From Streptomyces sp. SID5785 (GTDB taxonomy: Bacteria > Actinomycetota > Actinomycetes > Streptomycetales > Streptomycetaceae): 34,162 nucleotides of DNA. Position 1 is the stretch's first letter, and each line of letters opens with the position of its first letter. Position numbers and translations under genes: made by a program. Below, piece after piece: positions 26,001 through 32,946 of this stretch. Under the pieces are notes generated by a model. It saw nothing but the letters and a program-made list of their open reading frames with translations. It was not told where the DNA came from and made no database searches. The stretch spans positions 1-34,162 of the forward strand of contig NZ_WWIA01000687.1 of assembly GCF_009870065.1 (NCBI RefSeq), given 5' to 3'.

Positions 26001-26455
26001 CCGGCAAGGCCGTCACCTCCGGCGACTTCACCTTCATGCTGCCCGGGACGGCCGCGGGTGAGCCCGACAACATCGAGGTCACGGGCGGCGGGCAGACCCT
26101 CGCCGTGAAGCCGGAGGACGGGGCGACCCGCCTGAGCCTGCTGGGCAGCGCCGCCGAGGGCGACACGCACGGCACGATGACCCTCACCTACACCGACGGC
26201 ACGACCCAGCAGGCCGATCTCGGGTTCTCCGACTGGACGCTCGGCGGGGGCGGGGACAAGCCCGCCTACGGCAACACCGTCGCGGTCACCTCGGCCTACC
26301 GGGACACGCTCGGCGGCGGCAAGGACCTGGTCAACGCGTACCTCTTCGCCACCGCGCCCGTGTCCCTCGCCGACGGCAAGACCCTCGCGAGCATCACCTT
26401 GCCGAAGACCGCCGAAGGGGGTGTCCTGCACGTCTTCGCCGCGGCGACCGGCTGA
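23096..26455 (+). CDS. Secreted GH92 alpha-mannosidase
   Basis: The product is 1119 residues from the GTG at 23096, where a signal peptide begins ('[32 protein letters not shown]'). The N-terminal beta-sandwich starts '[31 protein letters not shown]'. The catalytic (alpha/alpha)6 part holds '[19 protein letters not shown]', '[21 protein letters not shown]', '[14 protein letters not shown]', '[15 protein letters not shown]' and '[27 protein letters not shown]', which mark family GH92. These are calcium-dependent exo-alpha-mannosidases, often alpha-1,2. An Ig-like NEW3-type domain (about residues 820-925) and a C-terminal beta-sandwich likely bind glycan or cell wall. It is controlled from a promoter with a LacI-type operator candidate and followed by a terminator. 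Confidence 0.9.
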   Translation: [1119 protein letters not shown]

Positions 26456-26474
26456 GCGGCCGGCCGCACGGCGA

Positions 26475-26507
26475 CGCGCGGGCCCGTGTGCACGACGGGC
26501 CCGCGCG
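26475..26507 (+). terminator. Terminator of the GH92 gene
   Basis: CGCGCGGGCCCGT and ACGGGCCCGCGCG form a perfect 13-bp stem with a 7-base loop, 19 bases after the stop codon. Confidence 0.85.
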
Positions 26508-26559
26508 GGACGCCCGCACGAGCCGAATAGGGGTGCCGAGGGGGTGAGCGGGGCGCCGA

Positions 26560-26580
26560 GCTGACAGACTGTCGGTCAGC
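26560..26580. promoter_or_regulatory. Nested dyad upstream of the DUF3618 gene
   Basis: GCTGAC and GTCAGC enclose an inner GACAG-A-CTGTC repeat, 62 bases before the start codon. The form is like a TetR-family operator, but no regulator gene is near. Confidence 0.35.
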
Positions 26581-26641
26581 AGAGTCGGTTCAGCAGTGTT
26601 CAGCTGAGTGCAAGCAACGCATCGATCACGGAGGCAGCGCG

Positions 26642-26989
26642 GTGTCGGACACGTCCAGCAGGTCGGATACGCCGGATTCGCGGACTCCGGCGCAGATCGA
26701 GGCGGACATCAAGCGCCGCCGCGAGACCCTGGCCGAGACGCTCGACGAGATCGGGGTGCGCGTGCACCCCAAGACGCTCGTCGGTGACGCGAAGGCCAAG
26801 GTCGCCGCCCAGGTCGACCACACGGTCGGCCGGGCCTACGTCGGTGCGAACCGGCTGGTGTCCGATGTGAAGGGCCGGCTCGTCACGGACGAGGGGGCGC
26901 CGCGCCTGGAGCGGATCGTGCCGGTGGCGCTGCTCGCGGTGGGCGTCGTCGGGCTCCTCACGGTGCGCTCGCGGCGCCGCAAGCGCTGA
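26642..26989 (+). CDS. DUF3618 domain protein with C-terminal membrane helix
   Basis: The product is 115 residues from a GTG at 26642, with GGAGG about 9 bases upstream. The segment 'RTPAQIEADIKRRRETLAETLDEIGVRVHPKTLVGDAKAKVAAQVD' matches the DUF3618 family as I know it: an amphipathic helical region with 'IEADIxxxRxxLAxTLDEI'. A single hydrophobic helix follows near residues 90-109 ('RIVPVALLAVGVVGLLTV') with a basic end 'RSRRRKR'. It is likely an inner-membrane protein with its N-terminal helices in the cytosol. The function is unknown. Confidence 0.85.
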   Translation: MSDTSSRSDTPDSRTPAQIEADIKRRRETLAETLDEIGVRVHPKTLVGDAKAKVAAQVDHTVGRAYVGANRLVSDVKGRLVTDEGAPRLERIVPVALLAVGVVGLLTVRSRRRKR

Positions 26990-27019
26990 CCCGTGGCGGG
27001 CGGCGCCGGCCGGGCCGGG

Positions 27020-27025
27020 TAAGTT
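27020..27025 (+). promoter_or_regulatory. -10 box of leaderless GroES-like gene
   Basis: TAAGTT, then 7 bases, then the GTG at 27033. No ribosome binding site is seen. Confidence 0.5.
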
Positions 27026-27032
27026 CGTCGCC

Positions 27033-27386
27033 GTGAGCACCGAACACGACAAGCACAACCACGACGACAAGCTGCCCATCCGGATGCTGCACGACCGGGT
27101 GCTGGTGCGGCAGGACGCCTCCGAGGGCGAGCGGCGCAGCGGCGGCGGCATCCTGATCCCCGCGACGGCGGCGGTCGGCAAGAGGCTGGCCTGGGCGGAG
27201 GTCGTCGCGGTCGGGCAGAACGTGCGGACCGTGGAGCCCGGTGACCGGGTCCTGTACGACCCGGAGGAGCGGGCCGAGGTCGAGGTGCGCGGCGTCGCCT
27301 ACGTGCTGATGCGCGAGCGCGACCTGCACGCGGTCGCCGCGGACCGTTTCGAGGGCTCCGAGGACTCCACGGGCCTGTACCTGTAG
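27033..27386 (+). CDS. GroES/Cpn10-family protein, divergent paralog
   Basis: The product is 117 residues from the GTG at 27033. The Cpn10 fold is recognised from 'LPIRMLHDRVLVRQDASEGERRSGGGILIPATAAVGKRLAWAEVVAVGQNVRTVEPGDRVLYDPEERAEVEVRGVAYVLMRERDLHAV'. The mobile-loop region 'ERRSGGGILIP' is similar to that of GroES. It has extra N-terminal His/Asp-rich residues ('TEHDKHNHDDK') and a C-terminal acidic tail, and no groEL gene is adjacent, so it is probably not the main GroES. It may serve a specialised partner, or not act as a co-chaperone. A strong terminator follows. Confidence 0.85.
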   Translation: MSTEHDKHNHDDKLPIRMLHDRVLVRQDASEGERRSGGGILIPATAAVGKRLAWAEVVAVGQNVRTVEPGDRVLYDPEERAEVEVRGVAYVLMRERDLHAVAADRFEGSEDSTGLYL

Positions 27387-27395
27387 CACCCGTGC

Positions 27396-27429
27396 GAAGG
27401 GGCCGGTGACCGAGGTCACCGGCCCCTTC
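27396..27429 (+). terminator. Terminator of the GroES-like gene
   Basis: Arms GAAGGGGCCGGTGACC and GGTCACCGGCCCCTTC pair over 16 bases around GA, starting 10 bases after the stop codon. Confidence 0.85.
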
Positions 27430-27443
27430 TGCCTGCCCTTTGC

Positions 27444-27449
27444 TACCGT
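27444..27449 (+). promoter_or_regulatory. -10 box of the sugE riboswitch transcript
   Basis: TACCGT would place the RNA start at about base 27456, two bases before the first base of the riboswitch candidate. Confidence 0.45.
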
Positions 27450-27457
27450 GGTGGGAG

Positions 27458-27498
27458 CCCGACGAGACGCGCCGTACCGGGATCCGCAAAGACGACGC
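27458..27498 (+). ncRNA. Guanidine-III (ykkC-III) riboswitch candidate
   Basis: The segment fits the compact guanidine-III pseudoknot. P1 is CCCG (27458-27461) with CGGG (27478-27481), followed by ACGAG. The pseudoknot pairs GCGCCGT (27469-27475) with ACGACGC (27492-27498) in 6 of 7 positions, with one C-A mismatch. The order and the CCGTACC and AAGACG stretches closely resemble the Thermobifida aptamer as I remember it. It lies 36 bases before the start of a guanidinium exporter gene, the expected position. It likely opens expression when guanidine binds. Confidence 0.75.
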
Positions 27499-27534
27499 AC
27501 CCCTGTTGAAACACCATTGACGGAGGTGCCGGGC

Positions 27535-27855
27535 ATGGCCTGGATCCTGATCGTGATCGCCGGACTTCTCGAGGTCGGCTGGTCGATCGGCATGAAATTC
27601 ACCGAGGGCTTCACCCGCCTGTGGCCGAGCGTCTTCACCGGCGCCGGCATCGTGGCCAGCATGGTGCTGCTCTCCTACGCGGCGAAGTCGCTGCCCATCG
27701 GTACCGCGTACGGCGTGTGGGTGGGGATCGGGGCCGCGGGCGCGGCGGTCGTGGGGATGCTGGTCCTCGGCGAGCCCGCGACGGCCGCCCGGATCTTCTT
27801 CATCGTTCTGCTGCTGGTGGCGATCGTCGGCCTGAAGGCGACGTCAGGTCACTGA
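27535..27855 (+). CDS. sugE: Small multidrug resistance protein, SugE/Gdx guanidinium exporter
   Basis: The product is 106 residues from the ATG at 27535, with GGAGG 8 bases upstream. It has four membrane helices and the essential Glu13 in 'IVIAGLLEVGWSIGMKFTEGFT', with the Trp16-Ser region of the Gdx subtype. The later 'SYAAKSLPIGTAYGVWVGIGAAGAAVVGMLVLGEP' is the SMR helix 3-4 signature. Gdx proteins export guanidinium in exchange for protons as antiparallel dimers. The riboswitch candidate upstream supports this role. Its 3' end overlaps the convergent penicillin-binding protein gene by 56 bases. Confidence 0.9.
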   Translation: MAWILIVIAGLLEVGWSIGMKFTEGFTRLWPSVFTGAGIVASMVLLSYAAKSLPIGTAYGVWVGIGAAGAAVVGMLVLGEPATAARIFFIVLLLVAIVGLKATSGH

Positions 27856-30109
27856 GGACGCCCTCGCGCGGCCGGCCGGCCGGGGGTGCGCCCCGGCCGG
27901 TGTCGCCGCCACCGTCGCGGCCCCGGCCCGGTCCGGTGGTGGCGCCGGCCGTCGGGGCGGTCGGGGAGGGGCGGGTGCCGCTCTTCGAGGCGGACGGGCC
28001 GGGCGTGCGGGTGCCTGCGGAGGGCTTGGCGGTGCCGGCGGGGCCCTGGCTGTCGGCGGCGGGCGGTTCGGGCGGTTCCTCGGCGCCCTCCTCCAGTTCG
28101 AGGTCGAAGTCGTGCACGGGGGTGCCGGCCAGTGCCTTGCGGGTGAACTGGGCCCAGATCTGTGCGGGGAAGCCGCCGCCGTTGATCCGGGGCAGGCCCG
28201 CGGCCCCGTAGAGCGGGGTGTGCGCGGCGGTGTCCGGGTCCTGGCCCATGACGGCGACGACGGTCGCCAGGTCGGGCGTGTACCCGGCGAACCAGGCGGC
28301 GGTGTCCTCCTCGGCCGTGCCGGTCTTGCCGGCGGCGGGGCGGCCCGCGGCCTGTGCGGCGGTGCCGGTGCCGTCCTCGACGACGGACCGGAGCATCGCC
28401 GTGGTGGTGTCGGCGGATTCGCGGCTGACGACGCGGCTGCCCTTCGGTGCGGGCAGGGTGACGGACTCGCCGTCCTTGCTGAGGGCGGTGACGAGGGTGT
28501 AGTCGGTGTGCCGGCCGTGGCCGGCGAGCGTGGCGTAGGCGCCGGCCATGTCGAGGACGCTGGCGGTGGCGGGGCCGAGGGCGATGGACGGGGACGCGGT
28601 CAGGTCGGGGGTGTCGGCGGGCAGTCCGAGGTCGATCGCGGTCTGCCGGACGCGGCCGGGGCCGACGTCGACGGCCATCTGCGCGTAGACCGCGTTGACG
28701 GACTTGTCGGTGGCCTCGCGCACGGTGAGGGGCCCGTAGTCGACGGAGTCCTCGTTCTCGGGGGCGTAGTAGCCGCCGTCCCAGCCCTGGACGGGGCGCT
28801 GGTCGGTGCCGTCGTAGAGGGTGTTGGGGGTGATGACGCGGCCGTCCTGCGTCGTGGAGCCGTTCTCGACGGCGCTGGTGAAGACGAACGGCTTGAAGGT
28901 GGAGCCGACCTGGTAGTCGCGGCGGGTCGCGTTGTTGACGTACTGCTTCGTGTAGTCGATGCCGCCGTACAGGGCGAGGACCTTGCCGGTGCGCGGGTCG
29001 ACGGCGGTGCCGCCCGCGCGGACGTTGCGGTCGGCGGCCCGGCTCTTCTTGTCGATCTTCGACATGAGCTGGTCGTCGACGGCGGCGACGAAGGCGTCCT
29101 GCTTGGCCCGCTGGAGCGTGGTCGTGATGCGGTACCCGCCGGTGGCGAGGGTGTCCTCGTCGAGGATCTTGCGGTCGACGATGTAGTCGCGGACGGCGTC
29201 GCGCAGGTAGCCGCGCTGTCCGGAGAGCCCCGCCTGGTTGTTGTGGGCCTCGTCGGGGGTGGGGAAGGTGGTCGCGGCGCGGGTGGCGGGGGTGAGCCAC
29301 TTCTCCTTGACCATGCCGTCGAGGACGTAGTTCCAGCGGGCGACGGCGCGGCCCTTGTTCTCCGGGTGGGCGACGACGTCGTAGGCGCTGGGGGCGTTCA
29401 GGAGGGCGGCGAGGTAGGCGCCCTGGGCGGTCGTCAGGTCCTGGACGTCGACGCCGTAGTAGGCCTGGGCCGCGGCCTGGACGCCGTAGGCGTTGCGGCC
29501 GAAGTAGCTGGTGTTGAGGTAGCCCTCGAGGATCTCGTCCTTGGTGGCCTCGCGGTCCAGCTTGATGGAGATGAAGAACTCCTTCACCTTGCGCGAGACC
29601 GTCTGTTCCTGGCCTAGGTAGTAGTTCTTGACGTACTGCTGGGTGATCGTGGAGCCGGACTGCTTGCCCTTGCCGGTGACGGTGTTCCAGGCGGCGCGGA
29701 GCATGGCCTTGGGGTCGATCGCGGACTCGGAGTAGAAGTCGCGGTCCTCGGCGGCGAGCACGGCGTGCTGGACGGTCCTGGGGACCTGGGAGAGCGGGAC
29801 GTTCTCGCGGTTCACGTCACCGTCGCGGGCGATGGGCGTGCCGTCGGCGTACAGGTAGACGTTGGACTGGGCGGTGGCCGCGGAGTTGGCGGCGGGGATG
29901 TCGACGAGGGCGTAGCCGAGGGCGAACAGGCCGATGAGGAGCAGGAGCAGGCCGAGGACGGTGCCGAGCAGCATGCGCCAGGTGGGGATCAGCCGCCGCC
30001 AGCCGGTGCGCCGCGGCCGCCCGGTCTTTCCCGCCGTGCCGTTCCGGTCGCTGTTCTGGCTGTGCTCGCCCGGCGGTTCGGGTGTCCGGTGCGGCTCGTC
30101 GCTGCTCAT
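27800..30109 (-). CDS. Bifunctional class A penicillin-binding protein
   Basis: The product is 769 residues from the ATG at 30109, with AGGAG about 11 bases upstream. A cytosolic tail is followed by one membrane helix (about 46-70). The GT51 glycosyltransferase domain has 'AAEDRDFYSESAIDP' with Glu121 and 'GSTITQQYVKNYYL'. The transpeptidase domain has the motifs S403-T-F-K406, S470-V-N472 and K595-T-G597. The last ~90 residues are Pro/Ser/Thr/Gly-rich and likely lie in the wall. It polymerises and crosslinks peptidoglycan. The final 18 codons lie opposite the 3' end of sugE. It is divergent from the ABC exporter operon. Confidence 0.93.
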   Translation of the reverse strand: MSSDEPHRTPEPPGEHSQNSDRNGTAGKTGRPRRTGWRRLIPTWRMLLGTVLGLLLLLIGLFALGYALVDIPAANSAATAQSNVYLYADGTPIARDGDVNRENVPLSQVPRTVQHAVLAAEDRDFYSESAIDPKAMLRAAWNTVTGKGKQSGSTITQQYVKNYYLGQEQTVSRKVKEFFISIKLDREATKDEILEGYLNTSYFGRNAYGVQAAAQAYYGVDVQDLTTAQGAYLAALLNAPSAYDVVAHPENKGRAVARWNYVLDGMVKEKWLTPATRAATTFPTPDEAHNNQAGLSGQRGYLRDAVRDYIVDRKILDEDTLATGGYRITTTLQRAKQDAFVAAVDDQLMSKIDKKSRAADRNVRAGGTAVDPRTGKVLALYGGIDYTKQYVNNATRRDYQVGSTFKPFVFTSAVENGSTTQDGRVITPNTLYDGTDQRPVQGWDGGYYAPENEDSVDYGPLTVREATDKSVNAVYAQMAVDVGPGRVRQTAIDLGLPADTPDLTASPSIALGPATASVLDMAGAYATLAGHGRHTDYTLVTALSKDGESVTLPAPKGSRVVSRESADTTTAMLRSVVEDGTGTAAQAAGRPAAGKTGTAEEDTAAWFAGYTPDLATVVAVMGQDPDTAAHTPLYGAAGLPRINGGGFPAQIWAQFTRKALAGTPVHDFDLELEEGAEEPPEPPAADSQGPAGTAKPSAGTRTPGPSASKSGTRPSPTAPTAGATTGPGRGRDGGGDTGRGAPPAGRPREGVLSDLTSPSGRRSPPAAER
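27876..27900. terminator. Terminator hairpin of sugE inside the PBP 3' end
   Basis: CCGGCCGGGG and CCCCGGCCGG form a perfect 10-bp stem with a 5-base loop, 21 bases past the sugE stop codon and within the coding region of the convergent PBP gene. Confidence 0.6.
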
Positions 30110-30134
30110 GCCCTGTGGAACTCCTGATTCGCGT

Positions 30135-30149
30135 CGAACGTCACGTTCG
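30135..30149. promoter_or_regulatory. Palindrome CGAACGTCACGTTCG upstream of the PBP gene
   Basis: It has 7-base arms around one base, 26 bases upstream of the PBP ATG, in the 165-base divergent region shared with the ABC operon. It is a likely operator; the regulator is unknown. Confidence 0.45.
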
Positions 30150-30274
30150 CCTCGTATGACACATAAGCCTCCTACATCACCCTCGAAATGAGGGCATCCC
30201 GCCGAAAAAGGGGTGGATGGCGTCGCCCGCCCTGAGTAAGCTCCTGCGCTTCGGCCGGAATCGGGGAGGCGGGT

Positions 30275-31087
30275 GTGGGAACAGCACGGCTGTACGGTGC
30301 CGTGGCCGCGAGTGCGTTCCGGCGGTACGCGACCTACCGGCGGGCCACCCTCGCCGGTGTCTTCACCAACTCGGTGTTCGGCCTGATCATCGCCTGCACC
30401 TACGTCGCGCTGTGGGACGAGCGGCCGCACCTCGGCGGGTACGACCAGGCGCAGGCGCTCACCTTCGTGTGGGTCGGGCAGGCCCTGTACGCCGTGATGA
30501 TGCTCGGCATCCCGTCCGGGTTCGAGGCCGAGCTCGCCGAGCGGATCCGCAGCGGGGACGTCGCCGTCGACCTGTACCGGCCCGTCGACCTGCAAGGCTG
30601 GTGGCTCGCCCAGGACATGGGGCGGGCCTGCTTCCAGCTGCTCGGGCGCGGCGCGGTGCCGATGGCCGTCGGCGCGCTCGCCTTCCGGCTCGCGCTGCCG
30701 GTGAGCCCCGCGCGCTGGCTGGGCTTCCTCGTCTCGGTCCTGCTCGGACTCCTGGTCAGCTTCGCGCTGCGGTACCTCGTCGCACTGTCCGCGTTCTGGC
30801 TCCTCGAAGGCGGCGGCGTCGCCCAGATGTACGGGATCAGCGCCACGTTCTTCTGCGGGATGCTGCTGCCGCTGAACGCGTTCCCGGGCGCGTTCGGCGA
30901 CGTGGCCCGCGCGCTGCCGTTCTCGGCGCTGCTCCAGGTGCCCGCCGACGTCCTGATGGGCACGGCCCGGGGCGGCGGCGCGGCAGCGGGCCTGCTGTTC
31001 CAGGCGGCATGGGCGGCCGTGCTGCTCGGCGCCGGACGGCTGCTCGGGACCGTGGCGACGCGCCGGGTGGTGGTGCAGGGTGGCTGA
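30275..31087 (+). CDS. ABC-2-family exporter permease 1
   Basis: The product is 270 residues from a GTG at 30275, with GGGGAGG about 6 bases upstream. It has six membrane helices and no signal peptide. The N-terminal 'YRRATLAGVFTNSVFGLIIACTYVAL' and the 'GYDQAQALTFVWVGQALYAVMML', 'RSGDVAVDLYRPVDLQGWWLAQDMG' pattern match the ABC-2 family of the DUF990 type (PF06182 by memory). The next gene overlaps by 8 bases and encodes a second permease of the same family, so the two likely form a heterodimer driven by the ATPase at 31944. The substrate is unknown. Confidence 0.82.
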   Translation: MGTARLYGAVAASAFRRYATYRRATLAGVFTNSVFGLIIACTYVALWDERPHLGGYDQAQALTFVWVGQALYAVMMLGIPSGFEAELAERIRSGDVAVDLYRPVDLQGWWLAQDMGRACFQLLGRGAVPMAVGALAFRLALPVSPARWLGFLVSVLLGLLVSFALRYLVALSAFWLLEGGGVAQMYGISATFFCGMLLPLNAFPGAFGDVARALPFSALLQVPADVLMGTARGGGAAAGLLFQAAWAAVLLGAGRLLGTVATRRVVVQGG

Positions 31088-31934
31088 CCGCGGCGGGACG
31101 GGTGGGACGGGCGGGACGGGCGGCACGGGCGGTGTCGGCGGCGTACGGGCCTTCGGCATGATCAGCGCGATGTGGATCCGCTCCACGCTGACCTACCGGG
31201 CGTCGTTCGCGATGACGCTGCTCGGCAACTGCGCCTTCACCGGGCTGGAGTTCGTCGGCATCCTCCTGATGTTCTCCCAGGTCGACCGGCTCGGCGGCTA
31301 CGGCCTCGCCGAGATCGCCTTCCTCTACGGCACCGCGGGCTCCGCCTTCGGACTCGCCGACCTGTGCGCGGGCTCGCTGGGCCGCCTCGGCACACGGGTG
31401 CGGGACGGGACGCTCGACGCGTTCCTCGTGCGGCCCGCGCCGGTCCTCGCCCAGCTCGCCGCCGACCGGTTCGCACTGCGCCGGCTCGGCCGGCTCGTGC
31501 AGGGGCTCGCCGTCCTCGGCTGGTCGGTGACCGCCCTCGACATCGCGTGGACACCGGTGAAGGTGCTGCTCGTGCCGGTGCTCCTGGTCAGCGGGGCGGT
31601 GATCTTCGTGGCGGTGTTCCTCGCGGGCGCCGCGTTCCAGATCGTCGCGCAGGACGCCGCCGAGGTGCAGAACGCCGCGACGTTCGGCGGCAACGCGATG
31701 CTCCAGTACCCGCCGACCGTCTTCGGCGACACCCTGCTGCGCGGCGTCACCTTCGTCCTGCCCCTCGCCTTCGTCAACTGGCTGCCCGCGCTCTACATCC
31801 TGGGCCGCCCCTATCCGCTGGACCTGCCGCGCGCCGTCGCGTTCGCGCCGCCGCTGGTCGCCGCCGGCTGCCTGGCCGCCGGCCACCTCGCGTGGCGGGC
31901 GGCGCTGCGCACCTACCGAAGTACGGGGAGTTGA
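31080..31934 (+). CDS. ABC-2-family exporter permease 2
   Basis: The product is 284 residues. The first codon GTG overlaps the previous gene by 8 bases, so translation is coupled. The N-terminus has a run of Gly-Gly-Thr units (about residues 5-18) that come from a short DNA repeat (GGGACGG and variants). Then come six membrane helices with 'YRASFAMTLLGNCAFTGLEFVGILLMFSQVDRLGGYGLAEIAFLYGTAG', 'VRDGTLDAFLVRPAPVLAQLAADRF' and 'LPLAFVNWLPALYILGRP'. It is homologous to permease 1. Together with the ATPase at 31944 it should form one exporter. Confidence 0.82.
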   Translation: MADRGGTGGTGGTGGTGGVGGVRAFGMISAMWIRSTLTYRASFAMTLLGNCAFTGLEFVGILLMFSQVDRLGGYGLAEIAFLYGTAGSAFGLADLCAGSLGRLGTRVRDGTLDAFLVRPAPVLAQLAADRFALRRLGRLVQGLAVLGWSVTALDIAWTPVKVLLVPVLLVSGAVIFVAVFLAGAAFQIVAQDAAEVQNAATFGGNAMLQYPPTVFGDTLLRGVTFVLPLAFVNWLPALYILGRPYPLDLPRAVAFAPPLVAAGCLAAGHLAWRAALRTYRSTGS

Positions 31935-31943
31935 GAGCGAACC

Positions 31944-32927
31944 ATGGACGACGAGACGTTCATCGAGGTGGACGGCGTCGAGAAGGTCTTCGACGTGCGG
32001 CGCCGGGCCGGACTGCTGCGGCGCGAGCGGCACCGGGTGCGGGCCGTGGACGCCCTGGGCTTCACGGTGCCGCGCGGCGAGATGGTCGGCTACATCGGGC
32101 CGAACGGGGCCGGGAAGTCCACCACCATCAAGATGCTGACCGGCATCCTCACCCCGAGCGCCGGACGGATCCGCGTCGCGGGCATCGAACCCGCCCGCGA
32201 ACGCTCCCGGCTCGCCCACCGGATCGGGGTCGTCTTCGGCCAGCGCACCACCCTGTGGTGGGACCTGCCGCTCATCGACTCGTACCGGCTCATGCGCCGC
32301 ATGTACCGGATCGAGGACCGCAGGTACGCGGAGAACCTCGACCGGTGCGTCGAACTCCTCGAACTGGGCGGGCTGTTGGAGACACCCGTGCGGCAGCTGT
32401 CGCTGGGGCAGCGGATGCGCGGGGACATCGCGGCGGCCCTGCTGCACGACCCCGAGGTCCTCTACCTGGACGAGCCGACGATCGGCCTCGACGTGGTGTC
32501 CAAGGTCAAGGTGCGCGGATTCCTGAGGGACCTGAACGCCGAACGCGGCACCACGGTGCTGCTCACCACGCACGACCTGACCGACATCGAGCAGCTGTGC
32601 CGCCGCGTGATGGTCATCGACCACGGGCGGCTCATGTACGACGGGGAGCTCTCGGGCCTGCACGCGGTGGCCGGCGGGGCGGCCGCGGAGCGGACCCTGG
32701 TCGTCGACCTCGAACGCGAACTGCCGCCGCTGGAGGTCGAGTCGGCGCGGGTCGTGAAGGTGCAGGGAGCACGGCAGTGGCTGGCCTTCCCGGCGGGTCA
32801 GTCGGCGGCGCCGCTGGTCGCGCGGATCGCCGAGCGGTACCCGCTGGCCGACCTCTCGGTGCGGGAACCCGACATCGAGAGCGTGATCGCACGGATGTAC
32901 GCGAGGGACGCCTCCCTCGCCACCTGA
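31944..32927 (+). CDS. ABC transporter ATP-binding protein
   Basis: The product is 327 residues, starting 9 bases after permease 2. Motifs in order are Walker A at 52-60 ('GPNGAGKST'), the Q-loop in 'GVVFGQRTTLWWDLPL', the signature 'LSLGQR' at 152-157, Walker B ('VLYLDEP', 172-178) and the H-loop His210 in 'LLTTHDLTD'. The ABC-signature Gly-Gln is kept, but the usual LSGGQ reads LSLGQ. The C-terminal 100 residues are an added beta-rich domain common in ABC-2 exporters. The three genes (30275-32927) form one transport operon. The substrate is unknown; a drug, lipid or polysaccharide are options. Confidence 0.9.
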   Translation: MDDETFIEVDGVEKVFDVRRRAGLLRRERHRVRAVDALGFTVPRGEMVGYIGPNGAGKSTTIKMLTGILTPSAGRIRVAGIEPARERSRLAHRIGVVFGQRTTLWWDLPLIDSYRLMRRMYRIEDRRYAENLDRCVELLELGGLLETPVRQLSLGQRMRGDIAAALLHDPEVLYLDEPTIGLDVVSKVKVRGFLRDLNAERGTTVLLTTHDLTDIEQLCRRVMVIDHGRLMYDGELSGLHAVAGGAAAERTLVVDLERELPPLEVESARVVKVQGARQWLAFPAGQSAAPLVARIAERYPLADLSVREPDIESVIARMYARDASLAT

Positions 32928-32933
32928 CGGCCG

Positions 32934-32939
32934 TACGCT
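32934..32939 (+). promoter_or_regulatory. -10 box of leaderless DUF1707 gene
   Basis: TACGCT, then 7 bases (GACAGCC), then the ATG at 32947. It lies only 7 bases after the stop of the ABC ATPase gene, so the gene has its own promoter. Confidence 0.55.
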
Positions 32940-32946
32940 GACAGCC

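Noticed and set aside
22871-26431. A 1186-codon open frame on the minus strand opposite the GH92 gene
   Set aside because: The GH92 frame has full family motifs and a signal peptide. The antisense product is low-complexity Arg/Gly/Val/Ala.
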